NCBI GenBank assembly: GCA_010909165.1
Contig: VJWM01000205.1
Location: 124,001-188,000, forward strand
Source: Anthoceros angustus
Taxonomy: Eukaryota; Streptophyta; Anthocerotopsida; Anthocerotales; Anthocerotaceae
Direction: 5' to 3'
Length of the DNA stretch: 64,000 bases
Part shown: positions 55,205 through 64,000 of the stretch, piece by piece
Layout: every line of letters starts with the position of its first letter
Position numbering within the stretch: the stretch's first letter is position 1
Translations under genes and position numbers: made by a program
Notes under the pieces: generated by a model
The model's database searches: none
The model's input: the letters and a program-made list of their open reading frames with translations, nothing else
Told to the model about the DNA's origin: nothing

Positions 55205-55685
55205 AATCCAATGATTCATGTGATACATGAAAGTTTGTAGGACATAATTACCAATGCTAGCTCTTGCTCACTATGTATAACCTCCAACAATACAATAATG
55301 ATTCATGACTAACCAACAAGACTTGAAAGTTTGTAACACAAAATAACCAAACTCCGTTCACAATCCAATGATGATTTATGATAAACTGACAAGATTTGAA
55401 AGTTTTCGGTACAAATAACCAACCCCTTCCAGACAATCCAATAATAATTCATCTCCAACCAGGGAGACTTGAAAATTTGTAGTACAAAATAACCAACCAC
55501 ATCGAGGCAATCCAAGATTCATGACTCAAAACACTTAAAAGTTTGTAATACAAAATAACCATCCCGTCCAAGCAATCCAAGATTCATGACTAAAGACACT
55601 TGAAAGTTTGTAGTACAGAATAACCAACCCCGGTAATGTGATTCACGACTGAAGACACTTGAAAGTTTGTAGTGCAAAAGTGGAT
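55205..55685. repeat. Degenerate ~65-75 bp tandem array, seven units
   Basis: Units contain acttgaaagtttgta(a/g)(t/c)ac, 'aaaataaccaa(c/t)cc' and 'caatccaa.gattcatgac'. Copies lie near 55225, 55322, 55395, 55469, 55537, 55599 and 55660, diverged by 10-25 percent by eye. Confidence 0.75.
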
Positions 55686-55884
55686 GGTTTCATACGGGCA
55701 CATACCCACCTTTCTTCAATCTCATATGAGTATCAAGTGCGAGGATGCAAGATGTGGATGGTACAATAGTGCGTTACATCGCAAGCCTCACGCTCTAAGA
55801 CAATAGTTCAACTTCAACCTAAAGCTAACATGCTCCATATATTGTTTAATCCCTTACTACACACAAAAGCACGTAAGGTTACAG

Positions 55885-56310
55885 TCCATTCCCCTCGGCG
55901 GTCGAAAACAAGTTAAGGTTGACGCCATTTGAGACAAAGCACACACCTCGCTATTAACTTCTATGAAACCGAACTCCATAAATATATACACATATTGTAC
56001 CTAATATCACAAATTCCCCTGGGCGGTCGAAAACAAGTCAAGGTCAACGCCATTTGAGACAAAGCACACACCTCGCTATTAACTTCTATGAAACCGAACT
56101 CCATAAGTGTATACACATATTGTACCTAATATCACAAAATTTCAGCACACAACTGCATACTACGTATGACCCTTGGAAGCATGCAAGTACCAACCCCACT
56201 CCATAAGTATATATACACATATTGTACCTAATATCACAAAATTTGAGCACACAACTGCATACTACGTATGACCCTTGGAAGCATGCAAGTACCAACCTCG
56301 CACCTACATA
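55885..56310. repeat. Nested tandem duplications
   Basis: A unit of about 122 bases (cggtcgaaaacaagt ... tgtacctaatatcacaaa) occurs at about 55895 and 56017. A second unit of about 102 bases (ccataagtatatacacat ... catgcaagtaccaacc) occurs at about 56100 and 56203. 56311-57130 is AT-rich with no feature I can support. Confidence 0.75.
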
Positions 56311-57124
56311 ATCAATCACTCAAAACTCATCTTGTAACCGTTATTTTTCTATTTTAAACTGTTATTTCTCAAAAAATATTTTGTACTTTATTTTAATTTT
56401 TTAATTTATATTTAATTTATTTTTCCTTTACCAAACTCTTGAGTTTTTTATTTCTATCTCTATTTTAATCATGCCATTGTTTAGTTATAATTCCAGAAAA
56501 AGCCAGGCACCGCGTACAATAGAAGGGAGGGTGGAAACAAGGCTTGGACCGGGAGACCCAAAGGGACGAGGACTAAGGTTCTTGTACCCGTCTTCTTCTA
56601 GGCCACCTGACGTTCTACCTTCCCTACTACCGTACCCCGAGGGGTGGTTCAACAGGATAATGCCGAAATAATTATTTTTTGAAAAAAATAAGGTTCAACA
56701 TAAATATTTACATTTTTTAAAATTTCAACATTTACAAAAAATAATTTTATCAAATTTCAACATTCATTAAAATACATAGGTATATATATAAAACTAATGG
56801 ATAATTATAGACCTCCCCTAAATAGGCCCTAATTTTCCACACAAACCCTAATTTCTTTATTTTCGGCATCATAAACTCATAAATTTTTACTTATTCAACA
56901 TTTCAAGTATAATAATATCTAGATTTTTAACTTTTACTAATTTTAATTAATTAACGTCGAATCACCCCTTGGGGTACGGTAATTAGGTTGAGTTACGATA
57001 ATTTTAACCCCTAAATTGTAGAACACCCTGGGTGCCCCGAGGGAGAGACCCGCCCCGTGTTACAAACTCTGAATCGATCAATCAATCAATCCATCAATCA
57101 ATCAATCTCCAACCCTAGGGCCGG

Positions 57125-57372
57125 TAAATTAAATATGTACGATGCTGGACCGCCTACCTTCGTCGTTGATAACCAGCTTTGGGCCACCGTCGGAACTTCT
57201 GCCCCTTATGAGGGGCCCGTCCTGTCCTCCTCAAGGCCCGTCCTGCCCTCTCGACTCAGTTAAATCAAACATGTACTATGGTAGACCGTCCGCCTTCGCC
57301 GTTGATAACCAGCTTTGGGGTAGAAGTTCCACCAACTTAAGGCCACCGTCGGAACCTGTGCCCATCTTGTCT
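57125..57372. repeat. Diverged two-copy repeat
   Basis: 'aaa.atgtac.atg.t' through 'gttgataaccagctttgggg' and 'ggccaccgtcggaac.t' recurs at 57131-57200 and 57265-57360, the second with a 20-base insertion. Just upstream lies a short 'atcaatcaatcaatc' run (57078-57108). Confidence 0.6.
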
Positions 57373-57469
57373 TTTCAGGTCATTGCTACGTGAAGTACTC
57401 CTCCTGTTCTTATAAGAAAAATTAATGCATCCTTCTTAGGTTTGTTTTGGTTCCCCCGGGAAGGGGTGT

Positions 57470-57665
57470 GGGGTGCGCCAGGCAATGGAAGTAGTGCAAA
57501 TCCAAAGCGACGCGCGTGGGGCCGAGTCAGCAAGCTAACTCGCGTGGCTCCACCCCCTCAAGAAATAAGATTAATATCATGTGAGTCGATGACCCACGTA
57601 TCAGACATTAAACTGATAAGAACAGATACTACACTTGATCTTAGCCAAAAGGCCGAGAAAGGTAT
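57470..57665 (-). ncRNA. U2 spliceosomal snRNA
   Basis: Minus-strand sequence starting ATACCTTTCTCGGCCTTTTG at 57665, the universal U2 5' end. The branch-point-pairing GTAGTA lies in AAGTGTAGTATCTGTTC, stem-loop II is present, an Sm-like site ATTTCTTG sits at about 57555, and stem-loop IV contains TTTGCACTACTTCC. Compared with the consensus TTTAATATCTGATA it has TTTAATGTCTGATA; otherwise the 5' half looks intact. The 3' end is placed by the usual plant length (about 196 nt). Upstream I see only a weak TATA-like GATACAAG at about -30 and no good plant upstream element (RTCCCACATCG) in the right orientation. It may be a divergent functional gene or a retroposed copy. Confidence 0.88.
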
Positions 57666-58420
57666 GACATCAATCAGCCAGAACCGAGTACTTGTATCGT
57701 CTCAAGGCGTCTTTTTTTTCTTACTCAATATGGGCTATATGTTTCTGAACTTGGAAGCGGACAAGGAAATCAATGTGAAGTTGTGTCTCCTCCTCTTGGA
57801 CCAGTCCCACATGAAGCTGTTGATTTGATCCCATTCAAGGTCCAAGGTTTCAAGTTTTATTAACGTCTCGCGCGAAGAACTCATTCGAGGGAGCTGTTCA
57901 AGAAGCTGTGTATCAACGTGTTCTTCACCTCCTCGTCCTGTTGTTCGTCCTCTTAAGTCCAGAGAACGCGGCTACAAAGTTTGTCCCAAAGTCGCGGCTA
58001 CTTTCCTCGCTGGACAAGTCTGGCCAGCATAAGTTAGATATGTTTGCCAGATGCGTATTCAGACTAGGAGATACCACTGGTAATGACAGGCACGATGCTC
58101 TCAGTGTTCGGTTTGCTGGACCGGAAAGGTCTCGGAGAAAGGAATGGAGGCAGTGCATGAAATTGTCTACATACCTATACAATCTGAAGACGGATGAAAT
58201 GATGCACTTTCATGAGTGGAAGTACAGTTGTGGTGTGGCCTGCATTACCACTGCATCCATTGATGCAGCGTCCCATGGCTGTCTGGGGTGTGTTAATCTG
58301 TCTTCTACGAAGAGCTCCTGCTCACCTGAGTGTAAGGAGCCAACCGAGGTGGAGCACCTTGGCTAGAAAGCCAGCTCCCCCAAGAGAGCTCTCTGCAGGC
58401 ATGTGCAATTGTAGGTACCC
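57666..58420. other. No supported gene
   Basis: A plus-strand frame is open at about 57880-58366 (with FARCVFRLGDTT and KTDEMMHFHEWKYS) but starts with a non-ATG codon and has no match I know. The presumed U2 upstream region is also here. Confidence 0.35.
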
Positions 58421-58622
58421 AACCCATGGAGAAGGGCAAGAGATCAAGTCGGAGAACAAGGAGGTGAAACTGATCTGTTTACACCAAACAGAAATTGTTG
58501 AACATGAACGCAAAGGGTGGCAGCTTGCAAGAGGCTCGGGGTGTTTTTGAACCTTGGTGAGAAGGATATGGTGACATGGAATGCCATGGAAGCAGCATAT
58601 TCCCATCAGGGAATGTGACTGG
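58420..58622 (+). pseudogene. PPR repeat remnant
   Basis: Forward reading with stops shows 'GTQPMEKGK', then NMNAKGGSLQEARGVFEPW and, after a stop, EKDMVTWNAM. These are decayed versions of GTQALEMGKQ, NMYAKCGSLEDAQRVF and DVVTWNALI in the PPR gene at 49-52 kb. It covers less than one PLS module and lies on the opposite strand to that gene. Confidence 0.7.
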
Positions 58623-58659
58623 CATCACTGTTTAGGGAATTTTATACGTAATGCAAATG

Positions 58660-58739
58660 TCTGGAGTGCCCGAGTGGTCTAGGGTGCCAGACTTTCATAC
58701 CCTTGAAGGGGGTCGTGGGTTCGCATCCCACTCTTGTGG
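58660..58739 (+). pseudogene. tRNA-Leu-like sequence or tRNA-derived SINE head
   Basis: TGCCCGAGTGGTC (A box; consensus TGGCNNAGTGG) is at 58667, and GGTTCGCATCC (B box; consensus GGTTCGANTCC) is at about 58718, inside a perfect T stem GTGGG-TTCGCAT-CCCAC. The D arm and 'ggtgccaga' match class II tRNA-Leu. However the 3' strand of the anticodon stem is missing, the acceptor ends do not pair, and the variable-arm-like hairpin is ACCC-TTGAAGG-GGGT. Not a functional tRNA as it stands; pol III boxes may still be active. Confidence 0.6.
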
Positions 58740-59185
58740 TCTGTGTTGCCGCTGGTTAGCGAAAGGAGTGTTCATCGAAAATGTTTGGCTACAACAAGGC
58801 TGAATTAGATTGAGGCTCCAATTCATAATTTTGCAGTCATGGTTGGCTTCGGATGTTCCAGGAAACTGACCCAATACTCGGTTGTAGTTTCCCAGTTGAC
58901 AGGCCCGACCGACCTCAGGCTCATAACATGTGGTCCTGTAGTTCAGCGGCCGCAGCCGTCAGGAAACCGGCAGCTTTCTGAAATTGGTTAGCCTGGCCTC
59001 TCCATCCGTCCACCGGCTTACAGTAAGTCCCGGCTACAAAAGGATGTCGCGATCCGAGTCCCTCAGCAACGTTAACGCAGTCGTGAGGGAGATCCATCTG
59101 CGCTGTTCCAACAGTAAGCACGCAGTGCATCCTGTGGACGTCGAGACTGTAGCTACATCTGCATTGCATTGTCAAAGAAGCAACC

Positions 59186-61566
59186 ATGGCAACAATGGAC
59201 GTGACATTGGCTGTGGAGATCGGAGTGGCACTTGTGGTGCTGGCTGTGGCATGGCCCATGTGGAGGTCTTGGGAGCGAAGGGGGAAATGGGCGCCCAAGG
59301 GGTCGAAGCAGCTGCCGGGGACCATGGGCTTCCCGCTACTGGGCGAGACGATGGAGGTGCTGGGCCACTTCAAGACCGGGAATGTGGAGGAATTCGGGAT
59401 GAAGCGCTTCCGCAAGTATGGCAATGTGTTCAAGTCGCACGTGTTCGGGACTCCCTACGTGTTCTTCAGGGGCGCCGAGGCAGCCAAGCTGCTGAGCACA
59501 AGTGAGGACAAGCTGGTGCAGGCGCACCAGTTCCTCCCCCCCAGGAAACTGCTGGGAGAGGAAGCGCTGCTCAATGTGCACGGCGCCAAGCACAAGCGTT
59601 ACCGCAAAATGTTCAACGAAACCTTCATGGGCGAGAGCATGAGGAAGTATCTGCCGGTGGTGGAAGAACTCGCTCTGGAGACGCTCGGGACCTGGAAAGT
59701 GGGTGATATTCCCGTCGTCCGGGACGAGGCCACCAGGGTGCGTGCAAGACATGTCTGTTGGTCGGAATTGTCTTTCCGTTTGTCACAATTTGTTAGCGAG
59801 TTCAGCTGGCTGCGAATCGCAATGCTAGCCTGACAGCTTGTGATTCTAAGGGGCAGAATTTTGCTCATGGTGCGCAGTTCACGTATCATGTGATCGTGGG
59901 AGTGGTGCTGAGCTGGGGCCCTGGTCCGGTGCGCGAGAGGAGCTTGGAGCTCACTCGAATCCTGGGAACTAACTTGTTCAGGGTGCCCATCAACCTTCCT
60001 GGATTCGCCTATCACAAGGCCATGCAGGTGTGAATTCGAATGCCAGTTTGGAGCACTGAAGGCCTGTACATTTTCTCTTGCAATGGTTTGCAGTAAATGT
60101 AGCGGTGGATTGGCAATTGATGAATTGGGCCCGCGTGCAGGCAAGAAAGGAGCTGGCTAAGATGTTCGACACCGAGTTCGCGCTGAGAAGGAGTGGGAAA
60201 ATTGTTCGCAATGACCTGCTGACCGACATGATGAACGCAGTCGACCCGGATTCCTCCAGCAACACGCCTGCCTTGGGCGACGGGGAGCTGAGAGACAACT
60301 TGTTCACTATGATCATTGCTGGCCATGAGACATCCACCAACACACTCACCTGGCTTGCCAAGCTGCTCCATGAGAATCCCAGCGTCAAAGAGAAGCTGCT
60401 TGTGAGTGCATCCTAATCCGTGATGTACATCATTAATTTTGCTGTTATGCAACAGCCGTTGGAAGATGGCCTCTGAGAGCACATTGGCACGTTACTCCTG
60501 CTGGAGAATGGATCCAGTTTGAACAGGAATCCCTATCAACGTCTCCCTCTGAGCTGTCTGTCGTTTGTTTGGATGTACGTAGGCTGAGAATTTGGCAATC
60601 AGAAGGAGCAAGCAGGTTGGAGAGTCTCTGACATGGGCGGACCTCGGACAGCCAATGACCTACACCATGAAAGTGAGGCACATTTTTTTGACATTCCCCA
60701 ACCTATTAAGCATGCTGCTTACTGGAAGGCCCGTGCAAAGAACTAAAACCATTGGATGTCGCATTTGTGCAGGTTATCAATGAGGCCCTGAGGGTGTCTT
60801 CTCTCACATTTTGGTGGCATCGACAAGTCAAGGAGGACTTCACCTTCAACGGTATGGTGCCAACCAACCAAAATTTTCTTTGCTCCTAAAAGGGAGTCGT
60901 GGTACCTATCACTTTCCACTGTCAACATGCATAGATCGGTTGAAATTGCTTCAAATGCCAGATGTCATGAATCCCTCAGTGCTTCCACCATATCACGTGA
61001 CATGTGCGTCACTTGTTGCATCTACTGCAGGATACCACATTCCTAAAGGGTGGAATCTTGTGCACGACACTCACAACTTGCACCATAGTCCAGAAATCTT
61101 TGAGGACCCAGAGAAGTTCAATCCCTCTCGCTTCGATGTGAGCCACCTCAATGACATGCATTCCGACGTATATTTTGACATGTCAACATACACAACAACA
61201 GTTCATTTCGAGTGTTCGATTTGAACTGTTTGAGTTTCGTGGTGCTAACAGGTGCTCCCAAAGCCTTTCACGCTGCTGCCATTTGGAAGTGGACAAAGGA
61301 TGTGCCTTGGCAAGGACCTGGCTCTGATGGAGATCAAAGTGATGTTGCATCACATGATGCTCAAGTTCAGGTGCGCTCAATTGCAAGAAACTACCCTGTC
61401 AATCTGACTCCTATATGCATGAATGTCTGGCTGACCGAAAGGATGATGTCCTGTTTCTGAAAGCAGGTGGACAGTCGCGGAGCCAGACAGTGGGCGAGAC
61501 TTCTCAGGACTGCCCTGCCCCGAGAACGGAGTTCCCATCAGAATTGAGGCTATTCAGGAATACTAG
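59186..61566 (+). CDS. Cytochrome P450, CYP85-clan type
   Basis: Membrane-anchored heme monooxygenase; the clan includes brassinosteroid, gibberellin, abscisic-acid and triterpenoid hydroxylases, and the substrate cannot be told here. Eight exons: 59186-59737, 59878-60027, 60141-60401, 60583-60672, 60773-60851, 61031-61137, 61252-61370, 61467-61566; 485 residues with consistent phases. N-terminal anchor (VTLAVEIGVALVVLAVAWPM), Pro-rich hinge region LPGTMGFPLLGET, PINLPGFAYHKAM, I-helix AGHETSTNTLTW, K-helix EALR in VINEALRVSSLTFWWHR, PERF-type EDPEKFNPSRFD, heme loop LPFGSGQRMCLGKDLALMEI (Cys ligand present), and C-terminal NGVPIRIEAIQEY. Exon 2's start is the least certain. The start ATG sits in CAACCATGGC. 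A truncated copy lies at 52410. Confidence 0.92.
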
Positions 61567-62000
61567 TCTTGGAATGAGTTCCTGCATCTGTGCAGTTTAT
61601 ACCAGCAGGGGACCAGCAAGAACTCAAGTAGCTCACAAGAATGCCTGCAATCTATGTGCTTTAGTTTCCGGACAGTATTGGTTTAAGCTGCACCGAAACA
61701 GTTGAAGTTTCTGTATACAACAGCAGTGACACTTAGGATCTCCATGATATCATGTGACTCTAGTGCTACAGAATTGCTCGTTGCAGCTTTCATAACATTC
61801 GAAATGCGTACCATTTTTCTGTGACTAATCCACACACTTTTGTCCTGCCAAGCTTCTGGACTAAACACATACAAATTTCGTGAACATCACAAAACAATTT
61901 ATTTTAAAATATGACTCCTTGACAGTACGGTAGTCAGTCGGAAACTTGGAGTAGGAGATATTTCAAGGAAAGCCCGAACAGTGTGTCCTGCCGAAGGCTC
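61567..62000. other. Intergenic, convergent 3' flanks
   Basis: 3' flanks of the P450 (+) and subtilase 2 (-). No other feature seen. Confidence 0.4.
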
Positions 62001-64000
62001 TCAATAGAAAGTGGTAGAGTTACGGGACACCACGATGGGCGAGGTGACGAAGTGGCCAGCATAGTCTGCCCAAGTGAGGGAGCCAAAGACAGACGAGATG
62101 GGAGACTGGGACACGGGAGCCGTCACGGTGACCACAAACGACAGCTCCTGGTTCTGCTTGGTGAAGGAGAGTGTGGTGGGCGACACCACGACGGTAGTGC
62201 CGTCAGGAACCACCAGCGAGCTCAGCCTGTAAACGGAACCGGGGGGCCCCACGTTGGTCACACGCCTGGTCACCGACACCTTGCCGGTGGCGGTGTCCTT
62301 GCCCACCGGGAACATGACGGTGACGGACGGGTAGTTGAGGTCCCCGGGTTGCGGCACCAGCTCTGCCGAGGGGCAGGCGAATCGCCCCCCCGTCACCAGC
62401 TCCACCTCGGTTGAATTGTAGCCGACGCTGCAGAGGAAGAGCGCGTAGTCCTCCTCCCCGCTGTCGTAAACCAGCCCCGGATCTGCCGCCGCGTTGGGGT
62501 TGATCTGGCCCGACCCGTAGGCGAAGGCGTCTTCGCTGCCGGTGTCCAAGCTCCTGTCCAGCGGCGTGGCTGCGCAGCGTTGGCAACAGCGTCAGAAACA
62601 TTGGCTCGCACACATCAAACTAAGTTTAGGGTTTAGGAGAGGAGTCGTGAATTGTGAATTGGGAATCGTGAATTTTGAGTAGTGATGCAAGGAAGGAAGC
62701 TTGCCCGTGGTGATGAGCGCGGACTTGATGGCCGCCACGCTCCAGGTCGGATGGAGGGCCAACACCAGCGCTGCAGCTCCCGCGGCGTGGGGGCACGCCA
62801 TGGAGGTTCCCGAGACGATATTGAAGTCGGAGAACACTGCATCGTAGGATCCGATGCCGTATTGGATGGGCACCTGTGGCGTCCAGGCTGCCAGGATGTC
62901 CACTCCTGGTGCCGTTATGTCCGGCTGCCAAATCCATCATTACATCAGCAGAAGGCAGGAGCTGCTGCTCATCAAGGCTGCTACTTGAGGATGCCATCCA
63001 TGGCCAGTTGCCTTGAACATGCAACATGCGCGATTGAGCGTACTCACCTTAAGGACTTGAGGTGTGCCGAAGGAAGGACCGCGGGAAGAGAACCCTGCAA
63101 CCTGAGGCGCAGGCCTGTAGCTATCTTCGGTCGTCTTCAGGATCACCGCCGTCGGGTTTCTGCATGTGCAAGGTGTGCATGGGGGGGCAATGAGGTGCAC
63201 GTCGAGAAACTACTCCAAGGAAGAACTGGACGAAAATACTCTACCCGGTGGAATTGATGTAGGAGGAGATGAGCCGAGCTTCGTCGCTGGTCACACAACT
63301 TGCGGGATACGGGAAAGAAATTGCGACTCCCTCAGCAACATCAAGGGAAGTGTCTCCAAGGATCACTCCTGCAGCACCACCAAGAGCCACAACATCGAGA
63401 CTGTACCAAGAGAAGTTGGGGCAGAAGACAATTTTGTCCTTCACTTTCTCAGGGTCAAGACTCCCATACGCGCAGGTTCTGCCATTCATGATCCACCACA
63501 CAACGTGTATATCGTGTGAGGGCTTTGTGATGGAACGTTTGAAATCTTGCAACCGAGAGCAACAGGTTCTCGATCAATATCGCATGTACCGTGAAACTTC
63601 GACGTTCACATCGTCGAAACCGGCGCTTCTTCCACTCACTAGCGGGTATGACATTTTGTTCGGATTGACGACGTTGATGCTGACGCCCTGCAGACACATT
63701 CACAAATCAAAGATCACGAGCCGCTGATACTCGCTCAGATTTGCCTGCAGCTAGAGCAGATGAGGTTTTAAGATTGACAGATAGACCACCTTCACCACGG
63801 AGCCATCTCCAAGATGGACTGCGGTAACAAAGTCTCGCTTGATGGTGCTGGCAGCAACAGTGAGGAGCCAAGGCGCGGTGTTCGACGCCGATACAGGGTA
63901 GGGGCCGGCATTTCCAGCAGAAGTGGACACCAAAATGTTTCTGGTTAGGGCATGGAAAGATCCGATCGCGATTGAGTCCGTCAAGAAGTTTTTGTATGGG
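62001..64000 (-). CDS. Subtilisin-like serine protease (subtilase) 2, 5' part missing
   Basis: Plant subtilase running off the window. Exons seen: 63790 to beyond 64000, 63590-63687, 63245-63478, 63048-63159, 62705-62924, 62001-62569, with matching phases. Visible motifs: [20 protein letters not shown] and AGNAG (oxyanion region), [29 protein letters not shown], the catalytic Ser in [30 protein letters not shown], and the fibronectin-III-like end ([13 protein letters not shown]). Catalytic Asp and His and the propeptide lie outside. It is a paralogue of subtilase 1 (same exon boundaries in the shared part, including a GC-AG intron at 62704/62570). The C-terminal exon is markedly GC-richer than in subtilase 1. 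Confidence 0.9.

Noticed and set aside
57803-57890. Plant snRNA upstream element (agtcccacatg) driving a + strand RNA
   Set aside because: The match is partial, the next TATA-like word is about 42 bases away instead of the expected spacing, and no snRNA sequence follows.
57908-58366. Secreted-looking 152-codon ORF
   Set aside because: It starts with GTG, has no upstream ATG or splice support, and lies among decayed fragments.

Overview
This is a stretch of land-plant nuclear DNA. The evidence is multi-exon GT-AG genes, two plant-type subtilases, a 104-residue-periodic PLS-class pentatricopeptide (PPR) protein, a SAUR-like auxin gene, a CYP85-clan cytochrome P450, RCI2/PMP3 proteolipids, a U2 snRNA gene, and Ty1/copia LTRs followed by the methionine-tRNA primer site TGGTATCAGAGC. 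The overall flavour suggests a seedless plant (bryophyte, lycophyte or fern), but nothing in the sequence proves the lineage.

Layout. 1-3475: two tandem copies of the 3' part of a GC-rich, minisatellite-bearing retroelement. 3.7-4.7 kb: a pseudogene remnant and short tandem repeats. 5.0-23.3 kb is a compact gene block: GDPD (-), a convergent RCI2/PMP3 pair (+ and -), a DUF1997-like plastid protein (-), cytosolic leucyl-tRNA synthetase (-), a mitochondrial DNL zinc-finger protein (-), a drug/metabolite transporter (+), subtilase 1 (-), and the end of an unidentified + strand gene. 23.3-27.3 kb holds little beyond weak candidates and a broken ORF. 27.3-46.3 kb is accessory DNA: a tandemly duplicated mosaic of two copia LTR families with inverted gag fragments and a small membrane-protein ORF carried along, then a 5 kb gag-only-like retroelement, copia RT and RNase H fragments in opposite orientations, and several satellite-like arrays. 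46.3-52 kb has an intronless KH-domain protein with a WG/GW-repeat tail (+) and a PPR gene (-). 52.4-58.7 kb has a truncated P450 copy, a SAUR gene, AT-rich tandem repeats, U2 snRNA (-), a PPR remnant and a tRNA-like sequence. 59.2-64 kb has an intact P450 (+) and subtilase 2 (-), whose 5' part lies beyond the window.

Most exon models below were built by hand; for the seven multi-exon genes the exon lengths sum to an uninterrupted frame with consistent splice phases. The genes look like ordinary independent loci rather than one pathway. The P450, PPR and subtilase families each have a second copy or remnant nearby.

The two observations I rate highest are these. (1) Near-identical repeat copies differ mainly at CAG/CTG sites, which become CG, CCG or CGG. 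This is probably a sequencing or consensus artefact at methylated CHG sites, and it undermines frameshift calls in the transposons. (2) The KH protein carries an N-terminal array of eight WG/GW motifs resembling Argonaute hooks.
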